The notes below the pieces were generated by a model. The model worked only from the letters and a program-made list of their open reading frames with translations. It had not been told where the DNA came from and did no database searches. Both the position numbers and the translations under genes were made by a program. A DNA stretch of 64,000 nt. Source: JABAAE01 sp036336715. Lineage in GTDB: Bacteria > Planctomycetota > Planctomycetia > Pirellulales > Pirellulaceae. Positions 36,862 through 45,258 of this stretch are shown here, in pieces. The stretch lies in contig JAYZFP010000023.1 of assembly GCA_036336715.1 (NCBI GenBank), positions 12,713 through 76,712 on the forward strand, read 5' to 3'. Positions within the stretch are counted from its first letter, which is position 1. Each line of letters begins with the position of its first letter.

Positions 36862-38115
36862 ATGAATTCTGAAATCCGAATTGGACACACCAGCACGCTC
36901 AAAGCAAGCGTTCAATCGGACAACACGATCGTCCTCGGGAACGACCCTCGGGCCGAAGTCTATTCCACTCCCTCAATGATCCACCTGATGGAGCATGCTG
37001 CGAGGGAGGCCCTCGCTTCGTTTCTGGAGGCCGGGGAGGAATCGGTCGGCATCGATGTCCAGGTGAAACACCTGGCTGCCACGCCACCCCGCAATGAAGT
37101 CCGGGCGACTGCAACGATTACCGCAGTGGAAAAAAACACAGTCAGTTTTGATGTCGAGGCCCATGATGCGTGGGGAAAAATTGGCAGCGGCACCCACCGC
37201 AGGGCGGTGATCCGGACGGACCGGATTGCTGAACGGGTCCGGTCCAAAGTCGCCGGTAACCCGGGACCCAAACCAGGGGCCCGGTTAGATCGCAATACGA
37301 ACAGCAGCTCTGCAGATCGTTACGCTGTCGCCCACGATCGGGACCCGGTCGTGGATCTCAGCGGCCTCGACTGGAACGCGCTGAAATTTCTCAGAGTCCA
37401 TCGCGAAGGACGGCTGTTGCGGGTACGGCTCGATCGTCCCGAGAGGAAGAATGCCATCAACGAGTCGCTGACCCATGAACTGACCCTCCTGGTGGAATGG
37501 CTCTCGCAAAATGCTGCCGAGGTCGGGGTCGTGATACTCAGTGGTTCCGGAGACAACTTTTCCACCGGCGATGACGTTTCAGAATTGGCGCCCGCGGAAA
37601 TCGAAAAAATGAAAGAGCTCAGCCTCCTGCGGGGTGCAGTCTACTCCCGACTGGCCAAACTGCCACAAGTCTCCATCGCCGCCATCGATGGTTTCGCCCT
37701 GGGAGGGGGCCTCGTACTTGCGGCGGCCTGCGATTTCCGCGTCGCGACGCATAACGCCCGCCTCGGTCTGCCTGAGGTGAGCCTTGGCTGGCCTCCCAAT
37801 TACGGCATCGACATACTCCGCTCGAAACTGGGACGGTCCACCGCCCTGCAGTGGTCGGTGACCGGAAAGCATGTTGCGGCCCGGCAAGCTGCCGCTACCG
37901 GTTTTGTCCAACAGGTCGTTTCCCGCTCACGGCTTTTGCCCACGGCCCTGGAGATCGGTCAAAAAATACTGGCCAATTCGCCGGATGCGGTCCGGGCCAT
38001 CAAGCAAACCATGCAAGTGGAATCAACCGTATCCGACCAGAACGCGACGGCGGCGTTTCTCGAATGCCTGAACACCGATTACGCGCGGCGTTCCCTGGAA
38101 AAGTTCTCCCGGTGA
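36862..38115 (+). CDS. FlK-type thioesterase fused to crotonase-family protein
   Basis: The 417-aa product joins two CoA-thioester domains. Residues of about 1-130 are a hotdog thioesterase of the fluoroacetyl-CoA thioesterase (FlK) type: T36, E44 and H70 have the same spacings (8 and 26) as the FlK catalytic Thr/Glu/His. After a Pro/Arg linker, residues of about 165-415 are a crotonase (RLDRPERKNAINESLTHEL, SGDNFSTGDDVSEL, IDGFALGGGLVLAAACDF, GLPEVSLGWPP). At the two catalytic Glu positions of enoyl-CoA hydratase it has V285 and E305, so one Glu is missing. It may act as an isomerase, a hydrolase or another crotonase-type enzyme rather than a normal hydratase. The cytoplasmic substrate is probably an acyl-CoA. 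Confidence 0.85.
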   Translation: MNSEIRIGHTSTLKASVQSDNTIVLGNDPRAEVYSTPSMIHLMEHAAREALASFLEAGEESVGIDVQVKHLAATPPRNEVRATATITAVEKNTVSFDVEAHDAWGKIGSGTHRRAVIRTDRIAERVRSKVAGNPGPKPGARLDRNTNSSSADRYAVAHDRDPVVDLSGLDWNALKFLRVHREGRLLRVRLDRPERKNAINESLTHELTLLVEWLSQNAAEVGVVILSGSGDNFSTGDDVSELAPAEIEKMKELSLLRGAVYSRLAKLPQVSIAAIDGFALGGGLVLAAACDFRVATHNARLGLPEVSLGWPPNYGIDILRSKLGRSTALQWSVTGKHVAARQAAATGFVQQVVSRSRLLPTALEIGQKILANSPDAVRAIKQTMQVESTVSDQNATAAFLECLNTDYARRSLEKFSR

Positions 38116-38121
38116 TTGAAA

Positions 38122-40581
38122 CTAGTCGATCCAGAGAAACTCCGGGTGATTGAAAAGCAGGTGGGCCAACTCCTTCCAGAAGGCTTTGCCCTGTCGGTCA
38201 CCCTCCAGGGCTGCGACCAGCTCCAGGGCCGCCTCCCTTTCGCTCTCATCCGGCCCACGACCGATGGCCTGAACCCACATCGCCTCGATGGTCGATTCGA
38301 CCTTCAGTGGATCCCCGCTGATGTTGGCGCCCCAGTCGGCGGCAATTTCGTGGACCAGGGGACTGTTGAGCAACGCCAGGGACTGGGTGGGCACCACGGT
38401 CACGGTCCTCCGGCCGATGGATTTTCCCGGATTGGGAAAATCAAAGGTCCGCAGGAAAGGATCAAAGAAATTTCGCCTCACTTTGATGTAGACGCTGCGG
38501 CGGTTCGCCCCGTCGAGGGGCCCCGGCCGGGGCACATTGGAAGGCTTGTTCCCGGTCGCATAAGGAGGTGTGTAGACGTCGACGCTGGGACCCAGTCTCT
38601 GTTCATCCAGCACGCCGGCCACAAAAAGCATGGAGTCCCTGAGCTGTTCCGCCGTCAACCGCCTTCTCGAATGGCGGGCCAGGTAACGATTTTGCGGATC
38701 TCGGCGGACCAGATCAACCGGGGCCCGGCTGGAACGCTGGTAGGTATCAGAAAGGACCACCCGACGAATCAGGCTTTTGGTTGACCACTGAAGTTCCACC
38801 AGCTCACCTGCCAGGAAATCGAGCAATTCCTGGTTGTCCGGTGCAGCCCCCAGTTTTCCGAAATTGTTCGGTGTCGCCACGATTCCACGACCAAAAAGGT
38901 GGTGCCACAGGCGATTCACCCAGACACGCGCCGTGAGTGGATTGTCAGGATGCACCAACTGCCGAGCCAGCCAGAGCCGTCCACTCTGGTGCTGTTTCTG
39001 TGAACCCAGAACGACCTCCAGCCCGGAGGGTGTATTCCGGGGTTCCGCTCTTCCCATCGCCGTCAGAAACCCTCGTGGAACCAGTTCCCCTTCGCTGCGG
39101 TGCTCGCCCCGAATCAGAAGGTGCACATCGCTTGGTTTGACATCCTTGGCAGCACGGGTCCAGCGGCTCCAGGAAGGATCCAACGCGACAATCGCATTGA
39201 TCCGGTTCATCAGCTGCCTCGTATCATTGGGAGACTGGATACCCAACTCGTCGCTGATGGGAAAGTATTTTCCGCCCGCTTTGGGGGACTGGGCCTTTCT
39301 CCTCTGCTCTCTTTTTCCGGCCAGGAATTTATCCAGTTCATTCTCCAGTTGCCCCACCCTGGCCTGTTTGGACTTGTCGAGGGCCTCGCGTTTGCCGGTC
39401 CGCGATTTCCCGAGCTCGGTACTCCAGAAAATCCCGGCCAGGGCGTAGTAGTCTTTTTGGCTGATGGCGTCAAACTTGTGGTCGTGACACCGGGCGCATT
39501 CAGTGGTCAACCCGAGAAAGGCCTTTCCGACCACGTCTATCTGAGCGTTGATTTCATCCCAACGCTGCTTGACCGGGTCAACCGCCATGAAATGGATTTC
39601 ATGCATGTAAAGAGCGCTGGTAGCGATCACGCTGACGTTGTCGATACCGTTTTTCCCCGGCCGAATTTTCCCGGGTGGCAGCAGGTCCCCGGCAAGATGC
39701 TCCCTCACCAGCTGGTCGTAGGGAACGTCCGCGTTGAACGCTTCGATCAGGTAGTCACGGTATCGCCAGGCAAACGGTTTTTCCTGGTCGGTCACATGTC
39801 CCTTGGTTTCGGAATACCGGACAACGTCCAACCAGTGCCGGGCCCAGTGTTCACCAAACCGCGGATCCCGCAGCAGCCGGTCGACCAGTTTTTCCGTCGC
39901 AGCCTTTCTGTCCTGCAGGCAATCCCGTTCATAAGCGGCAATCTCGGCGGGTAACGGAGGCAACCCGATCAGGTCAAAGGTCATTCTCCGGGCCAACTCG
40001 CGGGGTGTGGCCATCGGGACGGGGTCCAGGCCCTGTTTTTGGAGTTTTTTGTTTACGAGCAAGTCAACCGTTGCTCCCGGGTACCCGTCCGGTTTTTTCC
40101 AGGCCCAGTGGGATTCCCGCCGAGCCAGCAGGTCAAATGCTTTCTGTTTCCGAACTGGAGAATGGGCTCTCGGATCAGCCGCTCCCTGTTCAATCCACTT
40201 GCGAAAATCATCGACCACCTGTTTCGGTAAACGGTTGTCAGGAGGCATCTGCAGATCCCGATTGGTGTACAGAATCGCCTTCAGCAGCAAACTTTTTTCC
40301 GGGGCCCCGGGAACCACGGCGGGGCCTGTATCACCCCCTTTGCGGATTGCAGCCCTTGAATCAAGCAACAGCCCTCCCATGATGTCTTCGGCGTTTTCCG
40401 AGTGACAGGAATAACAATGCTCAACCAGGACCGGCCGAATCCGATTCTCAAAAAATGCAAACTCCGTCTCCCGGTTCCGGTTCTCTGCCGGGTTCATTTG
40501 CCAGGCCTGGCAGGGAGCGCACAGGATCGGCAGCAGGACCAACCACCCGGGCCAACCGAAAAATAAAAATGGTTTGTCCAT
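38122..40581 (-). CDS. secreted PSCyt1-DUF1549-DUF1553 protein
   Basis: I use the ATG at 40581 (MDKPFLFFGWPGW), which starts a signal peptide ending near CQAWQ; nine extra codons upstream are possible. The 819-aa product has the standard three-part architecture: PSCyt1 (about 40-130, haem motif CYSCH at about 56, MGGLLLDSRAAIRKGG, MPPDNRLP), DUF1549 (about 150-370, RRMTFDLIGLPPLPAEI, RHWLDVVRYSET, CARCHDHKFDAISQKDYYAL), a linker rich in Lys and Arg, and DUF1553 (about 520-800, LTARVWVNRLWHHLFGRGIVATPNNFG, LTAEQLRDSMLFVAGVL). Unlike the protein at 24669 it lacks LamG and has no DUF1501 partner. It converges with the crotonase-fusion gene, only 6 bp apart. Confidence 0.92.
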   Translation of the reverse strand: MDKPFLFFGWPGWLVLLPILCAPCQAWQMNPAENRNRETEFAFFENRIRPVLVEHCYSCHSENAEDIMGGLLLDSRAAIRKGGDTGPAVVPGAPEKSLLLKAILYTNRDLQMPPDNRLPKQVVDDFRKWIEQGAADPRAHSPVRKQKAFDLLARRESHWAWKKPDGYPGATVDLLVNKKLQKQGLDPVPMATPRELARRMTFDLIGLPPLPAEIAAYERDCLQDRKAATEKLVDRLLRDPRFGEHWARHWLDVVRYSETKGHVTDQEKPFAWRYRDYLIEAFNADVPYDQLVREHLAGDLLPPGKIRPGKNGIDNVSVIATSALYMHEIHFMAVDPVKQRWDEINAQIDVVGKAFLGLTTECARCHDHKFDAISQKDYYALAGIFWSTELGKSRTGKREALDKSKQARVGQLENELDKFLAGKREQRRKAQSPKAGGKYFPISDELGIQSPNDTRQLMNRINAIVALDPSWSRWTRAAKDVKPSDVHLLIRGEHRSEGELVPRGFLTAMGRAEPRNTPSGLEVVLGSQKQHQSGRLWLARQLVHPDNPLTARVWVNRLWHHLFGRGIVATPNNFGKLGAAPDNQELLDFLAGELVELQWSTKSLIRRVVLSDTYQRSSRAPVDLVRRDPQNRYLARHSRRRLTAEQLRDSMLFVAGVLDEQRLGPSVDVYTPPYATGNKPSNVPRPGPLDGANRRSVYIKVRRNFFDPFLRTFDFPNPGKSIGRRTVTVVPTQSLALLNSPLVHEIAADWGANISGDPLKVESTIEAMWVQAIGRGPDESEREAALELVAALEGDRQGKAFWKELAHLLFNHPEFLWID

Positions 40582-40702
40582 GAAATGTGAAATCTGTGGA
40601 AGGACCACCCGGGGTTGTCGGAAAGACGGGTTGCGGCCAGGGAGGGTTACGGGAAGGAAAACGGCATCGTCTCCCGCCTGGAGAACGGCCGTTGTTTACA
40701 TC

Positions 40703-41842
40703 TTAATCCGGCATCTTGTCAAAGCCCAACCGTTCCAATTGCCCCCGGTAATGGCGATCGAATTCGACGAGCAGACTTTCAAGGTTGGAGTAAGGCGAGG
40801 GTTTAAAGCCGGGCGTCGCGATTCCCTGCTGGACCCGCTCGCACATTTCCCAGTCCTGCCGATTGGTCAGGTCCCAGAATCCGGATGCTTTGCTGGCGTC
40901 AAAACCGGGTGATTCAATTGTCTCAGGATGAAAGAGAAAATCACAGACAATTTTTGTCCGCCCGACGGAAGCCGGGGTCAGGCGGTGAACCATCACATAG
41001 TCAGGAAAAAAACTGATGAACAGGTTCGGAAACACCGTGAAATACCTTGCCTTGTCATGTTCCTCCGCGGGCAATCCGGAGGGCAAGGTGCCGCAACAGG
41101 TACCATCCCGTGAAATCGTCCCTGCAGTTGGCCGAATTTTCATCGGACCACCCAGTACGGCACCCCTCTCAAATTCATTTTCAGATTCACGGTAGTCGGA
41201 ATAGGGTGTCAACTGCGGGTGAACCGACGGGCAATGATAACACTCGTTGAAATTCTGAAAGATGAGCTTCCAGTTGGCAGCCACGTCGTAGGAAATCGTT
41301 TCAACCCTCCGGCACTGATCAAGTTGGTAGAGCTTTGCGATCCGCTCCAACCGGGCAGCCGGCAACTCAATCTCTCCAGCTTGCTGCGTGGCAAACAGCA
41401 AACCACTCCATTCGCGTAAAGCATAACCTCCAAGGCCCCACTCCGACCTGTCGAATCCCTCGACATCCTGCATGTTCGGGGCGCTGACCAGTTGTCCGGC
41501 AAAATCGTATTTCCAACCGTGATAGGGGCAGGCAAACGCCGACTTGAGCCGTCCTGCCGGCTCGGTGCAAAGCCGGGTGCCCCGGTGCCTGCAGACATTT
41601 TCAAACAGCCGCTTCTGCCCCTCGCCATCCACAACTGCCACACAGGGAATTCCGGCGATTTCGGTGCACAGGTAGTCTCCCCGACTGCTCAGGTCGGAAG
41701 CGTATCCGACCGGGACCCAGCTCTGCTCAAAAATGTGCTCTCGCTCAAAATCGAAACAGTCTCCATCAAGCGAGTAAAAGGGAAGCAGGCCGGATTGCCC
41801 GCCCGCCGATCGATTCCCAGTCGAATCATTCTCGTTCATCAC
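40703..41842 (-). CDS. Rieske non-haem iron oxygenase, alpha subunit
   Basis: This 379-aa protein is a cytoplasmic aromatic-ring-hydroxylating or quaternary-ammonium-type oxygenase. The Rieske [2Fe-2S] ligands are C84, H86, C105 and H108 (VCRHRGTRLC...CPYHGW). The mononuclear iron site uses H203 and H208 in NECYHCPSVHPQL, with the Asp in NRQDWEMCERVQQG as third ligand. The NECYHCPSVHP and DWEMCERVQ segments resemble glycine-betaine, choline and related monooxygenases more than dioxygenases acting on benzene rings. It lacks a visible reductase gene nearby, so electrons come from elsewhere. It stands alone between the PSCyt gene and the sigma-54 regulator. Confidence 0.9.
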   Translation of the reverse strand: MMNENDSTGNRSAGGQSGLLPFYSLDGDCFDFEREHIFEQSWVPVGYASDLSSRGDYLCTEIAGIPCVAVVDGEGQKRLFENVCRHRGTRLCTEPAGRLKSAFACPYHGWKYDFAGQLVSAPNMQDVEGFDRSEWGLGGYALREWSGLLFATQQAGEIELPAARLERIAKLYQLDQCRRVETISYDVAANWKLIFQNFNECYHCPSVHPQLTPYSDYRESENEFERGAVLGGPMKIRPTAGTISRDGTCCGTLPSGLPAEEHDKARYFTVFPNLFISFFPDYVMVHRLTPASVGRTKIVCDFLFHPETIESPGFDASKASGFWDLTNRQDWEMCERVQQGIATPGFKPSPYSNLESLLVEFDRHYRGQLERLGFDKMPD

Positions 41843-41920
41843 GTTTTCCGAGTTGTTTTCGGGTGAAGTCTTTCTTCAGGTACACAGGACCAGGGAGCCT
41901 CCGGCAGTGGCAGGTGAACT

Positions 41921-43894
41921 CTACGGTTGATTTTCGCCACACTCCATCCCCAGTTGCCTCATTTTTCGATACAGGTTGCTCCGATGCAGTCCCAGCCTCC
42001 TGGCCGCATCAGTCATGTTGCCGCGAGCCAGGCTGATCTGCTTTTCGATGAATTGAATCTGGAAATCCCGCGTCGCATCACCGAGATTCAGCTCCAGAGA
42101 ATACTGAGGTTCGGAATTCAGCGGGCCAGTCATGATAAAAGCCAGGTCTTCACCTTCAATCTTTTCATTCTGCGAAAGGTACGCCAGTCGCTCCATCATG
42201 TTCCGCAATTCTCGGACATTCCCGGGCCAAGGGTGTTGCAGCAATTTCTTGCGGGCGGCAGCAGTAAAGGCGGGAACTTTCCGCTTGGCCTGCCTCGAGA
42301 ATTCCTCCAGAAAGTGCTCGGCCAGCACCATCACGTCGTCATCCCGGTCACGCAGGGGTGGCATATCAATGGTGACCACCGTCAAGCGAAAGAACAGATC
42401 CTCCCGGAATTTTTTCTCCCGCACCAGTTCTCCCAAGTTCTGGTTGGTGGCGGCAATCATTCGCACATCTGCCGGAATGGGCGTGGAGCCCCCAACCCGG
42501 ACCACGACTTTTTCTTCCAGCACCCGCAGGAGTTTCACCTGACCCGCCAGACTCATGTCTCCGATTTCATCCAGGAAAAGAGTTCCTCCCGAAGCCAGTT
42601 CGAACTTGCCTGGCCGCGTTTCATTGGCATCGGTAAAGGCACCCTTTTCATGGCCGAACAATTCGCTTTCCAGCAGGGATTCGGTGATGGCAGCACAATT
42701 GACGGTAACCAGGGGTTCCTTTCGTCGCTTGCTCAGGTAATGCACCATCTGCCCGGCCACCTCTTTACCGGTGCCGTTTTCGCCAAGGATCAGGACAGAC
42801 AGGTCCGTGTCTGCCACCCGCTCAATCGTGGCTTTGAGGTTCTCCATGGCGGGACACTGTCCCACCATTCGAACTTCCGCGGCTGCCTGGTTGACCAGCG
42901 TCTCCCGCTTTCGCAACAGCTCCTCGATCTGCTGCGTGTTGGCCAGCGCGATGCCGGCGTGTGACGCCAGTTCTTCGAGGTCCGCTTCGTCCTCGGCATC
43001 AAAGTTTCCGTCAACCTTGTTGATCATCTCGAAAGCCCCCAGGATTTCACCCTGGCAGATCAGGGGAGCACAGAGAAGCGTCCTGGTTTCAAATCCCAGC
43101 TGGCGATCGACCTGCCGGTCTATTTCTTCCTGCTCCTTGACATCGAGATCCACACGCCGGACTTCTCCCGTTTGCACGACCTGGCCCACGATTCCGGTGG
43201 TGTCAGGAATCCTGAGTTCATTATTCTCAACCCCCAACGCCGGTCGTCCGATAAGTGCCTTATTCGGCTTGTCCCAGAGGAAAATGCTCGCTCGTTCGGC
43301 TCGCATGAGGTTGGTCGACGCCTCAGCCATCTGCTCAAGAAGGGCAGTCACCTCCTGCGTCTGGTTCCATTGAGCCGCCACCTCCAGAATGGCCTGTTGA
43401 CGACGGATTCGGCGGTCCTGCTGACGCGTTGCCCTCCCGATGGCAAGGGCATAGGCGATGACCGCGGCCAGGGAGTCGACCTGCTCGGCACCCAACTGGT
43501 CGCAGGCGCCGACGAGCAGGATTTCCCCTTCCTGGCTGTTTCGCAGCAACGGTACCGCTCCCTTTTTTTGCGGGACTTCCTTGCCACCGGCATTTTCACT
43601 GGCCAAGGAGAAAGCAAACATGCCGCTGTCCAACGCCTCGGCCAGCAGCGCTTCATCCAGTTCGCATGCGCCCGTCTGCGCCAAACGGTCCCAACGTCCC
43701 CGGTTGCCTGCCACTACCGCCAGCCTGGGCAGGGACCATTGGCGGGCGACAAACTCCAACACCGAACCGAGAGCCAGACTCAGTTCTTTTTCAGGATCCG
43801 CCATCAGCTCGATGGATCGGGGAACAAGCTCCGAGGAGGAAGGGAAGAGTTGAATTCGCTCGGAGAGCCCGGGAAGCGGCGAATCGTGCGGCAT
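41921..43894 (-). CDS. GAF-domain sigma-54-dependent transcriptional activator
   Basis: The 657-aa activator drives RNA polymerase with RpoN. The order is: an N-terminal region of unknown type (1-150), a GAF domain (about 165-315, ILEVAAQWNQTQ...ASHAGIALANTQQ), the AAA+ domain (about 345-575) with Walker A GENGTGKE at about 370, Walker B GTLFLDEIGDM and the R-finger region, and a Fis-type HTH at the end (ARRLGLHRSNLYRKMRQLG). The sigma-54 contact loop reads GAFTDA instead of GAFTGA. There is no receiver domain, so the signal is probably a small ligand bound by GAF rather than a phosphorelay. It is divergent from fabI over a 179-bp spacer, but regulation of fabI is unproven. Confidence 0.92.
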   Translation of the reverse strand: MPHDSPLPGLSERIQLFPSSSELVPRSIELMADPEKELSLALGSVLEFVARQWSLPRLAVVAGNRGRWDRLAQTGACELDEALLAEALDSGMFAFSLASENAGGKEVPQKKGAVPLLRNSQEGEILLVGACDQLGAEQVDSLAAVIAYALAIGRATRQQDRRIRRQQAILEVAAQWNQTQEVTALLEQMAEASTNLMRAERASIFLWDKPNKALIGRPALGVENNELRIPDTTGIVGQVVQTGEVRRVDLDVKEQEEIDRQVDRQLGFETRTLLCAPLICQGEILGAFEMINKVDGNFDAEDEADLEELASHAGIALANTQQIEELLRKRETLVNQAAAEVRMVGQCPAMENLKATIERVADTDLSVLILGENGTGKEVAGQMVHYLSKRRKEPLVTVNCAAITESLLESELFGHEKGAFTDANETRPGKFELASGGTLFLDEIGDMSLAGQVKLLRVLEEKVVVRVGGSTPIPADVRMIAATNQNLGELVREKKFREDLFFRLTVVTIDMPPLRDRDDDVMVLAEHFLEEFSRQAKRKVPAFTAAARKKLLQHPWPGNVRELRNMMERLAYLSQNEKIEGEDLAFIMTGPLNSEPQYSLELNLGDATRDFQIQFIEKQISLARGNMTDAARRLGLHRSNLYRKMRQLGMECGENQP

Positions 43895-44073
43895 TGATGG
43901 CTTATCTAAAAACTGCTATTTTCCATGCTTGCTGCCAAATTGTAGTCATTTTGATAACGATTGGGTACTGCTTTTTTCAGGAACCGGGCCTCCGGATGAC
44001 TGAAGGGGATGATTCACCGGCAGACGGTTATTGGACAAACAGAACGCGAGACAGAACAGATTTGGGTTTTTGT

Positions 44074-44895
44074 ATGGGTTTATTTGAAAACAAAAAAGGT
44101 CTGGTCATCGGAATTGCCAATGACAGTTCCATCGCCAGTATCATCGCTCATGAAATCATGAAGCAGGGTGCAACCTGCGGCGTCACCCACCTGCCGGACA
44201 AGCCGGATGATGCAAAAAAGAAAAATACGCTGCGGGTCAAAAAGGCGTTGCGTGGATACGAGGATAACGTCCGCTTCATGACCCCGCTCGATGTTCAGTG
44301 TGATGACAATATCCGGCAGGTGATGGACCGGGCTGCCAGCGAATTCGGCAAACTCGATTTTATCCTGCACAGCGTTGCCTTCGCGAAACTCGAAGACCTC
44401 AAGTGTTCCACCGTGGAATGCAGTCGCGACGGCTTCAAGCTGGCAATGGATATCAGCGCCTACAGCCTGATTGCAATTGCCAATGCGGCAAAGGATATCA
44501 TGAATGAAGATTCCGCGATTGCCTGCATGACCTATTTCGGCGGCGAGAAATGTGTGCCGGGTTACAACATGATGGGCGTCTGCAAGGCAGCACTTGAATC
44601 GGTCACCAAGTACCTCGCTTATGATCTCGGACCACGGAAAATCCGGGTCAATGCACTCAGCGCCGGCCCGGTCAAAACCCTGGCCGGTGTGGCAGCCGGA
44701 GTCAAGGAGATGCTTTCCCTGTACGAAGGAATGGCTCCACTGGGACGCAACATTACCGAACAGGAAATCGCCAATTCCGGCGCCTACCTGCTATCCGGAA
44801 TGTCAAACGGGATCACCGGCGAAACCCTCCACCTGGACTGCGGATACAATATCATGGGATCACCGGGACGGTTGACGGAAAAATTCGCCAATTGA
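44074..44895 (+). CDS. fabI: enoyl-ACP reductase FabI
   Basis: FabI reduces trans-2-enoyl-ACP with NADH in the last step of each fatty-acid elongation cycle. I start at ATG 44074 (MGLFENKKGLVIGIAND); the longer frame upstream is antisense of the activator gene. The 273-aa product is of normal length, with the cofactor-binding VIGIANDSSIA, LHSVAFAK, and the catalytic tyrosine and lysine as Y-x6-K in GYNMMGVCKAALE. The SAGPVKTLA loop and a C-terminal DCGYNIMG follow. The tail SPGRLTEKFAN is slightly extended. It is expected to set membrane fatty-acid chain synthesis, and may be the target of triclosan-type inhibitors, as in other bacteria. Confidence 0.95.
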   Translation: MGLFENKKGLVIGIANDSSIASIIAHEIMKQGATCGVTHLPDKPDDAKKKNTLRVKKALRGYEDNVRFMTPLDVQCDDNIRQVMDRAASEFGKLDFILHSVAFAKLEDLKCSTVECSRDGFKLAMDISAYSLIAIANAAKDIMNEDSAIACMTYFGGEKCVPGYNMMGVCKAALESVTKYLAYDLGPRKIRVNALSAGPVKTLAGVAAGVKEMLSLYEGMAPLGRNITEQEIANSGAYLLSGMSNGITGETLHLDCGYNIMGSPGRLTEKFAN

Positions 44896-45258
44896 ACGGC
44901 CCATGGGATCTGGGGAAATCCAGCAGGTGCAGGGCAGGCAGAAAACTGCAGTCTCAGTACCCCGGTTTTCGATCATCATCGTTCCGTACAACCGATGTTC
45001 CGTACAACCGATGTTCCTTGAAACCGACGTTCCCTGGAAACCGACCATCGTTCCCTTTGCCGATCAGCTTTCCCTTTAAATTGGGCCGGATACATTGGGG
45101 GCGAAGGCTGACTGGTTGCCCTGGGAACTGATGAAAACCGTCATTCAGGTAGCCAGGTCCTGTCTTTCCCGTCGAGTCCTCCTGCCAGGCGGATGTTGAA
45201 GGGGGCCCAGGCAGCCGCTCCCAACAGCGGGAATTTGGAAAACAAGCGAGTCGATCCG
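44896..45258. other. intergenic region with 16-bp tandem repeat
   Basis: This 363-bp spacer separates fabI and alaS. It holds the four-copy 16-bp repeat listed separately. No gene, RNA or convincing promoter was found. The 22 codons that extend alaS upstream do not look like protein. Confidence 0.4.
44981..45044. repeat. 16-bp tandem repeat, 4 degenerate copies
   Basis: GTTCCGTACAACCGAT at 44981-44996 and again exactly at 44997-45012, then GTTCCTTGAAACCGAC (45013-45028) and GTTCCCTGGAAACCGA (45029-45044). The first two copies are identical and the last two have drifted. It is intergenic. Confidence 0.92.

Noticed and set aside
44981..45044. CRISPR-like array
   Set aside because: Units are directly adjacent with no spacers, units are only 16 bp and degenerate, and no cas genes are present.
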